Assembly: GCA_934120395.1 (NCBI GenBank)
Contig: CAKOTZ010000013.1
Span: forward strand, 1-28,730
DNA from: an uncultured Clostridia bacterium
GTDB lineage: Bacteria; Bacillota; Clostridia; TANB77; CAG-508
Direction: 5' to 3'
DNA: 28,730 nt
This document shows positions 1-7,110 of this stretch, one piece after another (the first letter of the stretch is position 1; the number at the start of each line of letters is the position of its first letter). The notes beneath the pieces are model-generated. The model saw nothing but the letters and a program-made list of their open reading frames with translations. It did no database searches and had not been told where the DNA came from. A program made the translations under genes and the position numbers.

Positions 1-75
1 GGCCCGTTGGTCAAGCGGTTAAGACATCGCCCTTTCACGGCGGAGACATGGGTTCGATTCCCGTACGGGTCACCA
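1..75 (+). tRNA. tRNA-Glu (anticodon UUC)
   Basis: A full cloverleaf can be folded. The acceptor arm GGCCCGT pairs with ACGGGTC (65-71), the anticodon loop CTTTCAC holds TTC at 34-36, and the T loop TTCGATT is canonical. The discriminator A and an encoded CCA end follow at 72-75. The anticodon region is nearly identical to the well-known bacterial tRNA-Glu. The window begins exactly at its first base, so any upstream tRNA is not visible. Confidence 0.97.
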
Positions 76-85
76 ATAACAACGC

Positions 86-161
86 GCCGCTGTAGCTCAG
101 TTGGTAGAGCAACTGATTTGTAATCAGTAGGTCGTCAGTTCAAGTCTGACTAGCGGCTCCA
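86..161 (+). tRNA. tRNA-Thr (anticodon UGU)
   Basis: The acceptor GCCGCTG pairs with TAGCGGC, the D arm is GCTCAGTTGGTAGAGC, the anticodon TGT sits at 119-121, and CCA is encoded at 159-161. It lies ten bases after tRNA-Glu, so the two are probably co-transcribed. Confidence 0.97.
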
Positions 162-163
162 CA

Positions 164-206
164 AAGTCAAGAGTTTTGATTTTCATCTTAATTCTTGGCT
201 TTTTTA
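164..206 (+). terminator. Intrinsic terminator after the tRNA pair
   Basis: The stem AAGTCAAGA (164-172) pairs with TCTTGGCTT (193-201) with one G-U wobble, and a run of T follows. It ends the tRNA transcript just before the reductase gene. The loop is long (20 bases), so strength is uncertain. Confidence 0.6.
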
Positions 207-227
207 TTATATTTGTAGGAGAAAAAT

Positions 228-962
228 ATGAATAGAAAAACAATAATTGTTACAGGGGGAGCACAAGGAATAGGAAAAGCAATAGTGTATGAATTAGCAA
301 AAGAAAAGCATAATGTAATATTAAACTATAATAAATCAGAGAAAGAGGCAAAACAAATAAAAGATGAATTAACACAACAGGGATATCAAGTAGATATATA
401 TCATGCTGACATAACAAAAAGAGCAGAAATAGACAAAATGGTGGCATATGCAGTGCAAAAATATAAAAAGATTGATGTATTAATAAACAATGCAGGAATA
501 TCACAAATAAAAACATTTGCAGAAATAACAGAAAAAGATTGGGACCAAATGATAAACACAAATCTAAAATCCATATTTAATACAAGTCAAGCAGTATTAT
601 CAAGCATGTTACAAGAACAAAACGGGTTAATATTAAATATATCATCAATATGGGGAGTAATAGGAGCATCATGCGAGGTGCATTACTCAACGGCAAAAGC
701 AGGAATGAATGGATTTACAAAAGCGCTAGCAAAAGAATTAGGCCCATCAAACATAAGGGTAAACGCAATAGCGCCAGGAATAATAGATACAAATATGAAT
801 AGAAAATTAAGTAAAGAAGATGTAGAACAAATAAAAGAAGGTATTCCGCTTGCAAAAATAGGAAAACCAGAACAGATAGCCAAAGCAGTAAAATGGTTAA
901 TAGAAGACGAATACACAACAGGACAAATAATTTCTATAGATGGAGGTTGGGGAATAAACTAA
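228..962 (+). CDS. Short-chain dehydrogenase/reductase, FabG-like
   Basis: This 244-residue protein is a classical SDR, closest in pattern to FabG (3-oxoacyl-ACP reductase), an NADPH-dependent cytosolic enzyme of fatty-acid elongation. The cofactor motif TGGAQGIG is at residues 9-16, NNAG at 87-90, and the catalytic tetrad is N112, S140, Y153 and K157 with normal spacing. The C-terminal SIDGGWGIN fits the usual FabG ending. Start: ATG at 228, preceded by AGGAG at 217-221. No other fatty-acid gene is nearby, so it may instead reduce another substrate such as an acetoacetyl-CoA or sugar derivative. The fold and enzyme class are certain, the substrate is not. Confidence 0.9.
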   Translation: MNRKTIIVTGGAQGIGKAIVYELAKEKHNVILNYNKSEKEAKQIKDELTQQGYQVDIYHADITKRAEIDKMVAYAVQKYKKIDVLINNAGISQIKTFAEITEKDWDQMINTNLKSIFNTSQAVLSSMLQEQNGLILNISSIWGVIGASCEVHYSTAKAGMNGFTKALAKELGPSNIRVNAIAPGIIDTNMNRKLSKEDVEQIKEGIPLAKIGKPEQIAKAVKWLIEDEYTTGQIISIDGGWGIN

Positions 963-967
963 ATAAA

Positions 968-994
968 AAGCGTAATCATATTTTGATTACGCTT
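968..994. terminator. Bidirectional intrinsic terminator
   Basis: A perfect 11-bp stem, AAGCGTAATCA (968-978) with TGATTACGCTT (984-994), has a 5-base loop. It lies between the converging reductase and CBM25 genes. A-runs on the left and right give U-runs mainly for the minus-strand transcript. Confidence 0.8.
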
Positions 995-999
995 AAAAA

Positions 1000-1464
1000 C
1001 TATTCACTAACTTTACGTTTATAATTACCTGAAATAAGCTTAGGAACACAAACAATAATTTTATAAAGAGCCAATCTAATTTTTTTACTCCACAAATAAG
1101 ACTTTCTAAGTTTTCTAGGAGCAGATAAAGCAACTGAATCTTCTTCTTGCTCTACTAAAGCAGTTTCTATCTTTTCAATAGGAAAAATATAATTTGCACC
1201 ATTATTGTTATCCCAAACATCAGCGCCATTATTAAAACAAAAATTAAATGATTCAGCATCAGTTAAAGTAATTTCAGCTTGAAATCCTAACTCAGTCCTA
1301 GTCATTTCAACTTCTCCAACATTTTCCCAAAGCAATCCAAAACCATAATGTATAAATACCTTTTCAGAATTGTTTTGAAAAAGGTCACCAGTATATGAAA
1401 TCTTAACAGTTGAATTAGCTGTTAATTTATCAGTATTAAAAAAAATATTTTTTGTAAGTTCCAT
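1000..1464 (-). CDS. Small cytosolic protein with a CBM25-type starch-binding domain
   Basis: A protein of 154 residues counted from the ATG at 1464, which I prefer to the ATG at 1488 because AAGGAGAGA lies just upstream of it. Residues about 8-95 resemble a carbohydrate-binding module of family 25: VFIHYGF, an aromatic LLW, then FCFNNGADVWDNNNGANY, the typical FxFNDG...WDNN pattern. CBM25 binds alpha-glucans. There is no signal peptide. The last 40 residues are basic and partly hydrophobic (KKIRLALYKIIVCVPKLI), possibly a membrane-associating helix. No catalytic domain is present. It could bind internal glycogen or granulose, but that is inference. It is a stand-alone gene on the minus strand. 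Confidence 0.7.
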   Translation of the reverse strand: MELTKNIFFNTDKLTANSTVKISYTGDLFQNNSEKVFIHYGFGLLWENVGEVEMTRTELGFQAEITLTDAESFNFCFNNGADVWDNNNGANYIFPIEKIETALVEQEEDSVALSAPRKLRKSYLWSKKIRLALYKIIVCVPKLISGNYKRKVSE

Positions 1465-1582
1465 GCAAATCTCTCTCCTTAAATTCATCTTTCGTTAGGC
1501 ATATTATATTATTAAAAAAAATAATATTCAAGTATTTTTTACAAAAAAGTAAAAAAACATTACAAAAATACTTTTTTTATAC

Positions 1583-1617
1583 AAAAAACTAGCTAGTTAC
1601 AAAAGTAACATAGCTAG
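1583..1617 (-). terminator. Intrinsic terminator of the S24-like regulator
   Basis: The stem CTAGCTA-GTTAC (1589-1600) pairs with GTAAC-A-TAGCTAG (1605-1617), with an AAAA loop and one bulged A. On the minus strand it is followed by AGTTTTTT. It lies 20 bases beyond the stop of the regulator. Confidence 0.75.
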
Positions 1618-1636
1618 AATAAAACATAGGCAAAAA

Positions 1637-2203
1637 TTAACCAACAACCTTTCCGACAATATAAAAAGAATCATCTGTATTCACTTTAATATCTGGGAAA
1701 TCTTTACTATCAGCCTTAAGAGTAATTACGCCATTTTTAGAAAAGAAATGTCTAATAACAAAAGTGTTGTTAACAAAGAAAAGCCCAATATCCTTATTTT
1801 CAAGTAAAGTGTTAAACTCAATAAAAGCATATGTATCCTTTGGAATAGAATTGTTCATAGCATCATCTTGCATTTTAATAGCCAAAGAAGAACTAGGAGC
1901 AGCAGAAGGGCAGTCCATTAATTGTTCAATTGAATCAATAGCAATTACTTTATTATATGGAATGTAATCAATAAAACCGTAATTTACTTGTTCTTCACTA
2001 ACAGTTTTTCCATAAGTATACAAAAGTGGTTGAAATGGTGTATCCAAAGCTTGACAAATTTTTTTAAGGGCATTTTGACTAGGATTTCTTTCACCTTTTT
2101 CAATATGAGTTAAATGCCCAATATTAATGCCAGTCCTTCTAGCTAATTCTGTCTTAGTAATACCTTTTTCTTTTCTAATTTTTGCAATCATATCGCCTAT
2201 CAT
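1637..2203 (-). CDS. XRE-family regulator with a degenerate S24/CI-like domain
   Basis: A 188-residue DNA-binding regulator. Residues 5-60 form an XRE helix-turn-helix (ELARRTGINIGHLTHIEKGE). Residues about 78-188 resemble the LexA/CI C-terminal S24 fold, with KMQDDAMNNSIPKD where family members read GDSMxPxIpdGD. The catalytic Ser is Ala (A115) and the position of the catalytic Lys appears to be Arg (R151, in FVIRHFF). Self-cleavage is therefore not expected, and the domain may serve for dimerisation or sensing. ATG at 2203 follows AGGAG. It is divergent from the XRE gene at 2371 and has its own consensus-like promoter. The target genes are unknown. Confidence 0.85.
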   Translation of the reverse strand: MIGDMIAKIRKEKGITKTELARRTGINIGHLTHIEKGERNPSQNALKKICQALDTPFQPLLYTYGKTVSEEQVNYGFIDYIPYNKVIAIDSIEQLMDCPSAAPSSSLAIKMQDDAMNNSIPKDTYAFIEFNTLLENKDIGLFFVNNTFVIRHFFSKNGVITLKADSKDFPDIKVNTDDSFYIVGKVVG

Positions 2204-2236
2204 AACAAATATCTTCTCCTTTTTTAATTTTTTTCT

Positions 2237-2265
2237 ATTATATATAAAAATAAGCGCATTGTCTA
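2237..2265 (-). promoter_or_regulatory. Sigma-A-type promoter of the S24-like regulator
   Basis: On the minus strand TAGACA (2265-2260) and TATAAT (2242-2237) are separated by 17 bases, about 35 bases upstream of the start codon. Confidence 0.65.
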
Positions 2266-2303
2266 GCAGTAAATAAAAAAATATAATAAAGCTATAAAAA
2301 GTA

Positions 2304-2333
2304 TTGACTTGTCAAATTGATTTATGATATTAT
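2304..2333 (+). promoter_or_regulatory. Promoter of the XRE gene with an overlapping palindrome
   Basis: TTGACT (2304-2309) and TATTAT (2328-2333) are 18 bases apart. The -35 box is part of the palindrome TTGAC-TT-GTCAA (2304-2315), which could be an operator for one of the two divergent HTH proteins. The palindrome is seen directly, the operator role is inferred. Confidence 0.5.
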
Positions 2334-2370
2334 TTTGCTAAAAGGACAAAAGAGAAAGGAGGGCAATTTT

Positions 2371-2566
2371 ATGTATCACAATCAAATGAAGGAAATCAGA
2401 TTAAGAAGAGGAATTACATTAGAGGAACTTTCACGGAAAAACAGGAATATCTATAGGATATTTAAGCCATCTGGAAAGGGGGTCAAGAAACAATCCATCT
2501 ATAAAAATTATGGACAAAATAGCATATGCTTTAGATAGCACAATTTTAGAAGTTTTTTTTAGTTAG
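2371..2566 (+). CDS. Small XRE-family HTH regulator, needs a +1 shift at CGGA
   Basis: ATG at 2371 follows AAAGGAGGG. The zero frame starts as an XRE helix-turn-helix (MKEIRLRRGITLEELS), then loses similarity and stops at 2538. Skipping the C at 2434 in CGGA (codon 22) restores KTGISIGYLSHLERGSRNNP and continues through IKIMDKIAYALDSTILEVFFS to TAG at 2564-2566. This gives a normal compact HTH protein of 64 residues, like SinR- or phage Cro-type regulators. Dropping one A from the A5 tract at 2437-2441 would also restore the frame and leave Arg instead of Gly. Either this is recoded in translation, or it is a frameshifted pseudogene, or the sequence is wrong. It lies opposite the S24-like regulator, so mutual regulation is likely. 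Confidence 0.6.
2434..2437 (+). other. CGGA frame-break site 1 (XRE gene)
   Basis: In-frame CGG followed by A at codon 22. Reading GGA from 2435 restores the HTH protein. Zero-frame translation ends at 2536-2538. Confidence 0.55.
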
Positions 2567-2618
2567 AATATAATAAAAAAAGTAGAATAAAATTTAATAG
2601 AATACAAAAAAATAGATA

Positions 2619-2647
2619 TTGTAAAAAAAATATTTTTGTGGTAATAT
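2619..2647 (+). promoter_or_regulatory. Putative promoter of the VanW gene
   Basis: TTGTAA (2619-2624) and TAATAT (2642-2647) have a 17-base spacer, about 50 bases before the start codon. Confidence 0.5.
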
Positions 2648-2696
2648 CTCAATATATGTAGAAACTAATAGAAAAAAGTTATGAGAGGGGAACGGC

Positions 2697-4280
2697 ATGG
2701 CAAGCGAAAACAATAATTATCAGAAAAAAATAGAGGAAACAAAATCTAATAAAGTAACAATAATAATAGTTATTGCAATAGTGCTAGCCGTACTTATAGG
2801 TATATTTTCAACAATATTTGCTTTAATCAATATAGCTAATACTAAAATCATGCAAGGTATTAGTATAAATGGAATAAATGTAAGTGAACTTAGCAAAGAA
2901 GAAGCAAAACATAAAGTAGAAGAAGTACTAAATAACCAATTATCAAAAGATATAAATATGAATTATAAGGAATATAGTACAGCTATAAATCCAGCACAAA
3001 TTGAATTTAAATATGATATAGAAACAGCAATAGAAGAGGCATACAAAGAAGGAAGAAATGGGAACATTGTACAAAATAACTATGAAATACTAAAAAGACT
3101 AATAAGCAAAAAAGAAATAGAGTTAAAATACACATATAATGATGAATTATTAAACACAGGAATAAGTGATATAGCAACAAAATTGCCAGATGCAATCCAA
3201 CAATATAGTTATTATATAGAAGACGGAAATTTAATAATAACACCAGGAAAAGAAGGATTAACAATTCAACAAGACAGACTAAAAACCTTAATTTTGGATA
3301 GCATAAAAAAAGAAAGAGAAGAAGAGAAAAATATAACAATACCAGTACAAATTACAGAACCAGACAAAATAGATATAGAAAAAATACATAACGAAATTTA
3401 TACAGAACCAAAAGATGCATATTATACAACAAATCCGTTTATGATATATCCAGATGTAGAGGGAGTGGACTTTAGTATCAGTATAGATGAAGCAAAACAA
3501 ATGATACAAGAACCAAAAGAAGAATATGTAATAAAACTAAACTATACAAAACCACAAGTAACAACCAAACAAATAGGAACAGAAGCATTTCCAGATTTGT
3601 TATCATCATTTAGCACAAAATATGATGTTACAAATAGAAACAGGAGTAATAATTTAAAACTAGCATCAGATAAAATAAATGGAGTAGTATTGATGCCAGG
3701 AGAAGAATTTTCATATAACACAGTAGTAGGAGAAAGAACTATTGCATCAGGATATAAAGAAGCAAAAATATATTCAAGTGGAAAAGTAGTTGATGGGCTA
3801 GGAGGCGGAATATGTCAAATATCATCCACATTATATAATACAGTTTTGCAAGCAAACCTAGAGATAACAGCAAGAAGAAATCATCAATTTGTTACATCTT
3901 ATGTAAAAGCGGGTTTAGATGCGACAGTGGTATATGGAAGTACAGATTTTAAATTTAAAAATACAAGAAAATATCCAGTAAAAATAGTATCAGAAGTAAA
4001 AAACGGGGTAGTCAAAATAGATATGTATGGAATAAAAGAGGAAATAGAATATGAAGTTAGGTTAGAACCTGTAGTAATAAATTATATACCTTTTACAACC
4101 AAGTATATAGAAGACTCAAGTTTAGAACCAGGACAACAAATAGTAGAGCAAAAAGGAAGCAACGGAGTAAAAACAGTAACATATAAATATTTATTTTTAG
4201 ATGGAAATATGGTTTCGAAAACAACATTATCAACAGACACATACAATGCAATGCAAAAAATTGTAAGAGTGGGACAATAA
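2697..4280 (+). CDS. VanW-family membrane-anchored envelope protein with G5-like tail
   Basis: This 527-residue protein has a short cytosolic tail, one membrane helix (about 20-48), then an extracellular part. Residues about 55-290 look like two peptidoglycan-binding-type repeats found before VanW domains (GISINGINVSELSKEEAKHK). The VanW domain follows (about 300-430) with SFSTKYDVTNRNRSNNLKLA, GVVLMPGEEFSYN and GGGICQISSTLYN. The C-terminus (about 450-527) resembles a G5 domain (VEQKGSNGVKTVTYKY). ATG at 2697 is preceded by GAGGGG. The family is linked to vancomycin resistance clusters by name but is widespread in Firmicutes, and its biochemical role is unproven. Attachment to cell-wall glycans is the likely role. 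Confidence 0.88.
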   Translation: MASENNNYQKKIEETKSNKVTIIIVIAIVLAVLIGIFSTIFALINIANTKIMQGISINGINVSELSKEEAKHKVEEVLNNQLSKDINMNYKEYSTAINPAQIEFKYDIETAIEEAYKEGRNGNIVQNNYEILKRLISKKEIELKYTYNDELLNTGISDIATKLPDAIQQYSYYIEDGNLIITPGKEGLTIQQDRLKTLILDSIKKEREEEKNITIPVQITEPDKIDIEKIHNEIYTEPKDAYYTTNPFMIYPDVEGVDFSISIDEAKQMIQEPKEEYVIKLNYTKPQVTTKQIGTEAFPDLLSSFSTKYDVTNRNRSNNLKLASDKINGVVLMPGEEFSYNTVVGERTIASGYKEAKIYSSGKVVDGLGGGICQISSTLYNTVLQANLEITARRNHQFVTSYVKAGLDATVVYGSTDFKFKNTRKYPVKIVSEVKNGVVKIDMYGIKEEIEYEVRLEPVVINYIPFTTKYIEDSSLEPGQQIVEQKGSNGVKTVTYKYLFLDGNMVSKTTLSTDTYNAMQKIVRVGQ

Positions 4281-4305
4281 AAATATTAAAAATAGGAAAA
4301 ATTCC

Positions 4306-4334
4306 TTGCCAAAGTTTGAAAAATATGGTATTAT
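4306..4334 (+). promoter_or_regulatory. Promoter of the AbrB-type gene
   Basis: TTGCCA (4306-4311) and TATTAT (4329-4334) are 17 bases apart, about 50 bases before the start codon. Confidence 0.6.
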
Positions 4335-4385
4335 AATAATTGTAAGTAAGTGTCGAATTTTGTAGAAAAAGAGGAGGCGTTTTGA

Positions 4386-4635
4386 ATGAAGTCAACGCGG
4401 AATAGTAAGAAAAGTAGATGAACTAGGAAGAGTAGTAATACCAATAGAATTAAGAAACAAATTGGGAATACAAGAAAAAGACCCAATAGAAATATACGTA
4501 GAAGGTTCTTCAGTAATATTAAAAAAATATCAGCCTAACTGTATATTTTGTGGAGGAACAAAAGATTTAGTAGAATATAAAGAAAAACTTGTGTGTAGCA
4601 AATGCCGTGATAAATTAACTAATATAGAAGAATAA
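4386..4635 (+). CDS. abrB: AbrB-type transition-state regulator, needs a +1 shift at CGGA
   Basis: AGGAGG and ATG at 4386 start MKST, but the zero frame runs into TGA at 4419-4421. Skipping the C at 4398 in CGGA (codon 5) gives MKST-G-IVRKVDELGRVVIP, the strongly conserved swapped-hairpin AbrB DNA-binding domain, including its invariant Gly. The restored protein has 82 residues. Its C-terminus carries two Cys pairs (CIFC and CSKC), a putative zinc ribbon seen in clostridial relatives. No ATG, GTG or TTG lies in the restored frame between the upstream stop (TGA) and the domain, so a plain alternative start does not rescue it. AbrB proteins control stationary-phase and sporulation genes. The convergent rsmI neighbour matches the Bacillus arrangement, supporting the identity. 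Confidence 0.75.
4398..4401 (+). other. CGGA frame-break site 2 (AbrB gene)
   Basis: In-frame CGG followed by A at codon 5. Reading GGA from 4399 supplies the conserved Gly of the AbrB N-terminus. This is the clearest of the five sites because the expected residue is known. Confidence 0.65.
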
Positions 4636-4637
4636 AA

Positions 4638-4674
4638 AAATAACAAGATGTGGAAAACATCTTGTTATTTTTTT
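4638..4674. terminator. Bidirectional intrinsic terminator between abrB and rsmI
   Basis: A perfect 14-bp stem (4638-4651 with 4657-4670) has a GGAAA loop and is flanked by A-runs and T-runs, so it works in both directions. The rsmI stop codon lies inside the stem. Confidence 0.9.
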
Positions 4675-5495
4675 ATAAAATGTTGATAAATTTCATTTTT
4701 GTTTACACCTTTATCCTTAGCAATTTTTTTAACAATGTCTTTTTTGGAAAAACCTTGTTTTTCATAGAAGGAATAATGTTCTTCCAAAGATAAACTATTT
4801 AAAATAGCTATTTCATCCTCTTTTTTGTGAGTATTTCCTTCAACAATCAATACAAACTCACCCTTAGGTTCAGAAAGTTCGTAAATAATATCAGCAAGGT
4901 TACCACGAATAAATTCTTCATGTACTTTAGTAAGTTCACGACAAAGAACAATAGAACGATTGCCAAAAACTTCAAGCATAGCTTCCAAAGTATTAATAAG
5001 CTTATGAGGAGCTTCATAAAAAACAAGAGTAGTTTCATAGTCCTTTACAGACTCAAGCTTTTCAAACTTTTCCTTTTTTGCAACAGGTAAAAATCCAAAG
5101 AAAGAAAAAGAATTTGCTGAAACACCAGAAGCAATAAGAGCAGAAATAATTGCACAAGGTCCTGGTACAGGTACTACAGTTATGTTATGTTTAATAGCTA
5201 AGGTAACAACAGTTTCACCAGGATCAGAGATAACAGGAGTACCAGCATCTGAAATAAGAGCAATGTTTTTTCCACTTAATAATTCATCAATAAGAAAAGA
5301 ACTTTTACTAGCTTCTTTCTGCTTATAATAACTAACAAGCGGCTTCGAAATACCTAAATGATTTAGCAACTTTAAACTATGTCTTGTATCTTCAGCAGCA
5401 ATCAAATCAACTTCCTTCAAAATACGAATAGCTCTCAAAGTAATATCTTCCAAATTTCCAATAGGTGTAGCAACTAAATATAAAACACCAGTCAT
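4665..5495 (-). CDS. rsmI: 16S rRNA (cytidine1402-2'-O)-methyltransferase
   Basis: A 276-residue tetrapyrrole-methylase-fold enzyme that 2'-O-methylates C1402 in the decoding centre of 16S rRNA using SAM. Hallmarks: LVATPIGNLEDITLRA at 7-22, AAEDTR at 33-38, SDAGTPVISDPG at 81-92, VPGPCA, and FYEAPHK. The ATG at 5495 is preferred over the one at 5513 because GGAGG sits seven bases before it and the protein then begins like other RsmI. The upstream TrmN6-like gene ends at 5510, so the two are an operon. Length is normal. Confidence 0.95.
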   Translation of the reverse strand: MTGVLYLVATPIGNLEDITLRAIRILKEVDLIAAEDTRHSLKLLNHLGISKPLVSYYKQKEASKSSFLIDELLSGKNIALISDAGTPVISDPGETVVTLAIKHNITVVPVPGPCAIISALIASGVSANSFSFFGFLPVAKKEKFEKLESVKDYETTLVFYEAPHKLINTLEAMLEVFGNRSIVLCRELTKVHEEFIRGNLADIIYELSEPKGEFVLIVEGNTHKKEDEIAILNSLSLEEHYSFYEKQGFSKKDIVKKIAKDKGVNKNEIYQHFIKK

Positions 5496-5509
5496 AATAT
5501 AACCTCCAA

Positions 5510-6250
5510 TCATTTATTATAAATATCCAAAAATTCTTGAGTATAATTGCCATCTTGACCATAAACAACAAGAGTATTTTCAAAAGTTAAAAATGGACGA
5601 GCTTGTTTAACAGCCTTTATAAGTAATAAATTTGGTGCTTTATTAGAAGTAGGCTGAACAAAGCGTAGCAATTTAGGTTCTAAATGGTATCTTTGCAAAC
5701 AAGAAAAAATATCACAAAGGCGTTCTGGACGATGAACCATATAAAAAGAACCATAAGGACGAAGCAAAAAGCTAGAAATTCTGGCTACATCATCTAAAGA
5801 GCAATAAACCTCATGCCTAGCAAGAAATTTGGTATCAGAAATATTACGAAGGCCAGTATTTAATTTCTTGTAAGGTGGGTTTGTAACAATAGCATCAAAA
5901 CTTCCAGCAGAATATAGCTTGTCTAATTTATTTAAATCAGAACAAAGAACATTAATTTTATTATCAAGACCATTTAGAGTCACACTTCTGCGAGCTAATG
6001 AAGCAACATCTTCTTGAATTTCAACAGCTATAATAGATGCTGTATCAACCTTGCTAGAAAGCAAAATAGATACAATACCATTACCAGCGCATAAATCAGC
6101 AACATTAAGATGAGCTTTCATTTCCTTAGCAAAATCAGACAAAAGTACAGCATCCATACCAAAACGAAAGCCGGATTTGGATTGAATAATTTTAAGTCCA
6201 TTACGATTTAAATCATGAACTTCTTCGTTATCAAAAACTAGAGTATCCAT
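5510..6250 (-). CDS. TrmN6/YabB-like tRNA adenine-N6 methyltransferase
   Basis: A 246-residue SAM-dependent methyltransferase with motif I DLCAGNG at 52-58 and the N6-adenine signature NPPY at 124-127. The N-terminal GLKIIQSKSGFRFGMDAVLL is typical of the YabB/TrmN6 family, which modifies A37 of tRNA1-Val in Escherichia coli. In Firmicutes it commonly lies beside rsmI, as here. Start ATG at 6250 with AAGGA upstream. The exact tRNA target in this organism is not shown by sequence. Confidence 0.88.
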   Translation of the reverse strand: MDTLVFDNEEVHDLNRNGLKIIQSKSGFRFGMDAVLLSDFAKEMKAHLNVADLCAGNGIVSILLSSKVDTASIIAVEIQEDVASLARRSVTLNGLDNKINVLCSDLNKLDKLYSAGSFDAIVTNPPYKKLNTGLRNISDTKFLARHEVYCSLDDVARISSFLLRPYGSFYMVHRPERLCDIFSCLQRYHLEPKLLRFVQPTSNKAPNLLLIKAVKQARPFLTFENTLVVYGQDGNYTQEFLDIYNK

Positions 6251-6276
6251 AAATCACCATTCCTTAAATTGTACAT

Positions 6277-6305
6277 ATTATATAACAGAAAACTGGAAAA
6301 GTCCA
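6277..6305 (-). promoter_or_regulatory. Promoter of the TrmN6-rsmI operon
   Basis: On the minus strand TGGACT (6305-6300) and TATAAT (6282-6277) are 17 bases apart, 26 bases before the start codon. Confidence 0.6.
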
Positions 6306-6324
6306 TAATCAAGGGGGAATAGAA

Positions 6325-6471
6325 ATGAGTGAAAAGAAAAAGAAGAAGATAAAAATTGATTTTAAAAAGAAAAAAGATAACACCATAAAATCCTTAAATG
6401 ATGTGGAAAACTTTTTAAGAAACTTTAAAAAAATAAGCAATTATACAAGAATATACAAATTATTCAAATGA
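6325..6471 (+). CDS. Small lysine-rich protein, unknown function
   Basis: A 48-residue open frame starting at ATG 6325 after AAGGGGGA. The sequence opens MSEKKKKKIKIDFKKKK, then LNDVENFLRNFKKISNYTR, so a cationic N-terminus is followed by an amphipathic helix. The strong ribosome site and clean stop support a real gene. No family is recognised. A nucleic-acid or membrane-surface role is possible from charge alone. Confidence 0.55.
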   Translation: MSEKKKKKIKIDFKKKKDNTIKSLNDVENFLRNFKKISNYTRIYKLFK

Positions 6472-6496
6472 AAAGAGAGTAGCAAAAGCTACTCTC
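6471..6496 (-). terminator. Intrinsic terminator of the membrane-protein gene
   Basis: A perfect 9-bp stem, GAGAGTAGC (6475-6483) with GCTACTCTC (6488-6496), has an AAAA loop. On the minus strand it is followed by TTTTC. It may also slow plus-strand transcripts of the small gene, which lacks a T-run of its own. Confidence 0.7.
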
Positions 6497-6503
6497 AGCT
6501 AGG

Positions 6504-7040
6504 TTATTCTCCATCATAATAATCATAATCGCTAAAATCATCTATATTGCAATCACAGTTATCATGGGGGCAATTATCCACAGTATTGTCGTTAAAATTT
6601 TCATTGTGATGCTCTGGTGGCGGAGCTACATTATCATTGTGGTTATGTCTACCAAACAGCCAAGCAAAGGCCAATAGTGTAGCACCAGTACTAAGCCAAC
6701 CAAAGCGCGAATGTGAATGACTATGTATGCTTTGACTTAAAGTGGCATCATTTTGTATGTGAACAGTATTTACATCACCAGTAATAAAATTTAAAAACCA
6801 TACAAGCCAAGCAAATCCTAAAAATCCAGCAACTAAAACACAAAAAATATTATCATGTACAAAAGCCAAATAAGCAAAAAATATTGACAAAGATATGACT
6901 AATAAATGTGAGATAGTATGCCGTTCAAGGGATAAAATGCCAATAACCATAAAGAATAATTGGGCTAATAAGCCGAACAATTTGTAAATCAAAAAGAGAC
7001 CTACAATAATAAAAATGAGGGAACATAAGATGCCAAGCAT
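6504..7040 (-). CDS. Membrane protein with acidic His/Cys-rich tail, unknown function
   Basis: A 178-residue protein with hydrophobic segments at about 1-37 and 44-90 (three to four helices), a short helix near 115-130 (GWLSTGATLLAFAWLFG), then an acidic tail rich in His, Asn, Asp and Cys (EHHNENFNDN, CPHDNCDCNIDD, DYDYYDGE). The tail could bind metal ions, which is inference from composition. ATG at 7040 follows AAAGGAG. It has its own promoter. It carries one of the only two intact in-frame CGG codons seen in the window (6923-6921, followed by C). No family is recognised. Confidence 0.7.
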   Translation of the reverse strand: MLGILCSLIFIIVGLFLIYKLFGLLAQLFFMVIGILSLERHTISHLLVISLSIFFAYLAFVHDNIFCVLVAGFLGFAWLVWFLNFITGDVNTVHIQNDATLSQSIHSHSHSRFGWLSTGATLLAFAWLFGRHNHNDNVAPPPEHHNENFNDNTVDNCPHDNCDCNIDDFSDYDYYDGE

Positions 7041-7081
7041 TGTTAAGCACTCCTTTCATTACATAAGATAAAACTATTAAC

Positions 7082-7110
7082 ATTGTATCACAAATTTACA
7101 TAAAATTCAA
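7082..7110 (-). promoter_or_regulatory. Promoter of the membrane-protein gene
   Basis: On the minus strand TTGAAT (7110-7105) and TACAAT (7087-7082) have a 17-base spacer. The site abuts the stop codon of the GerMN gene. Confidence 0.65.
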
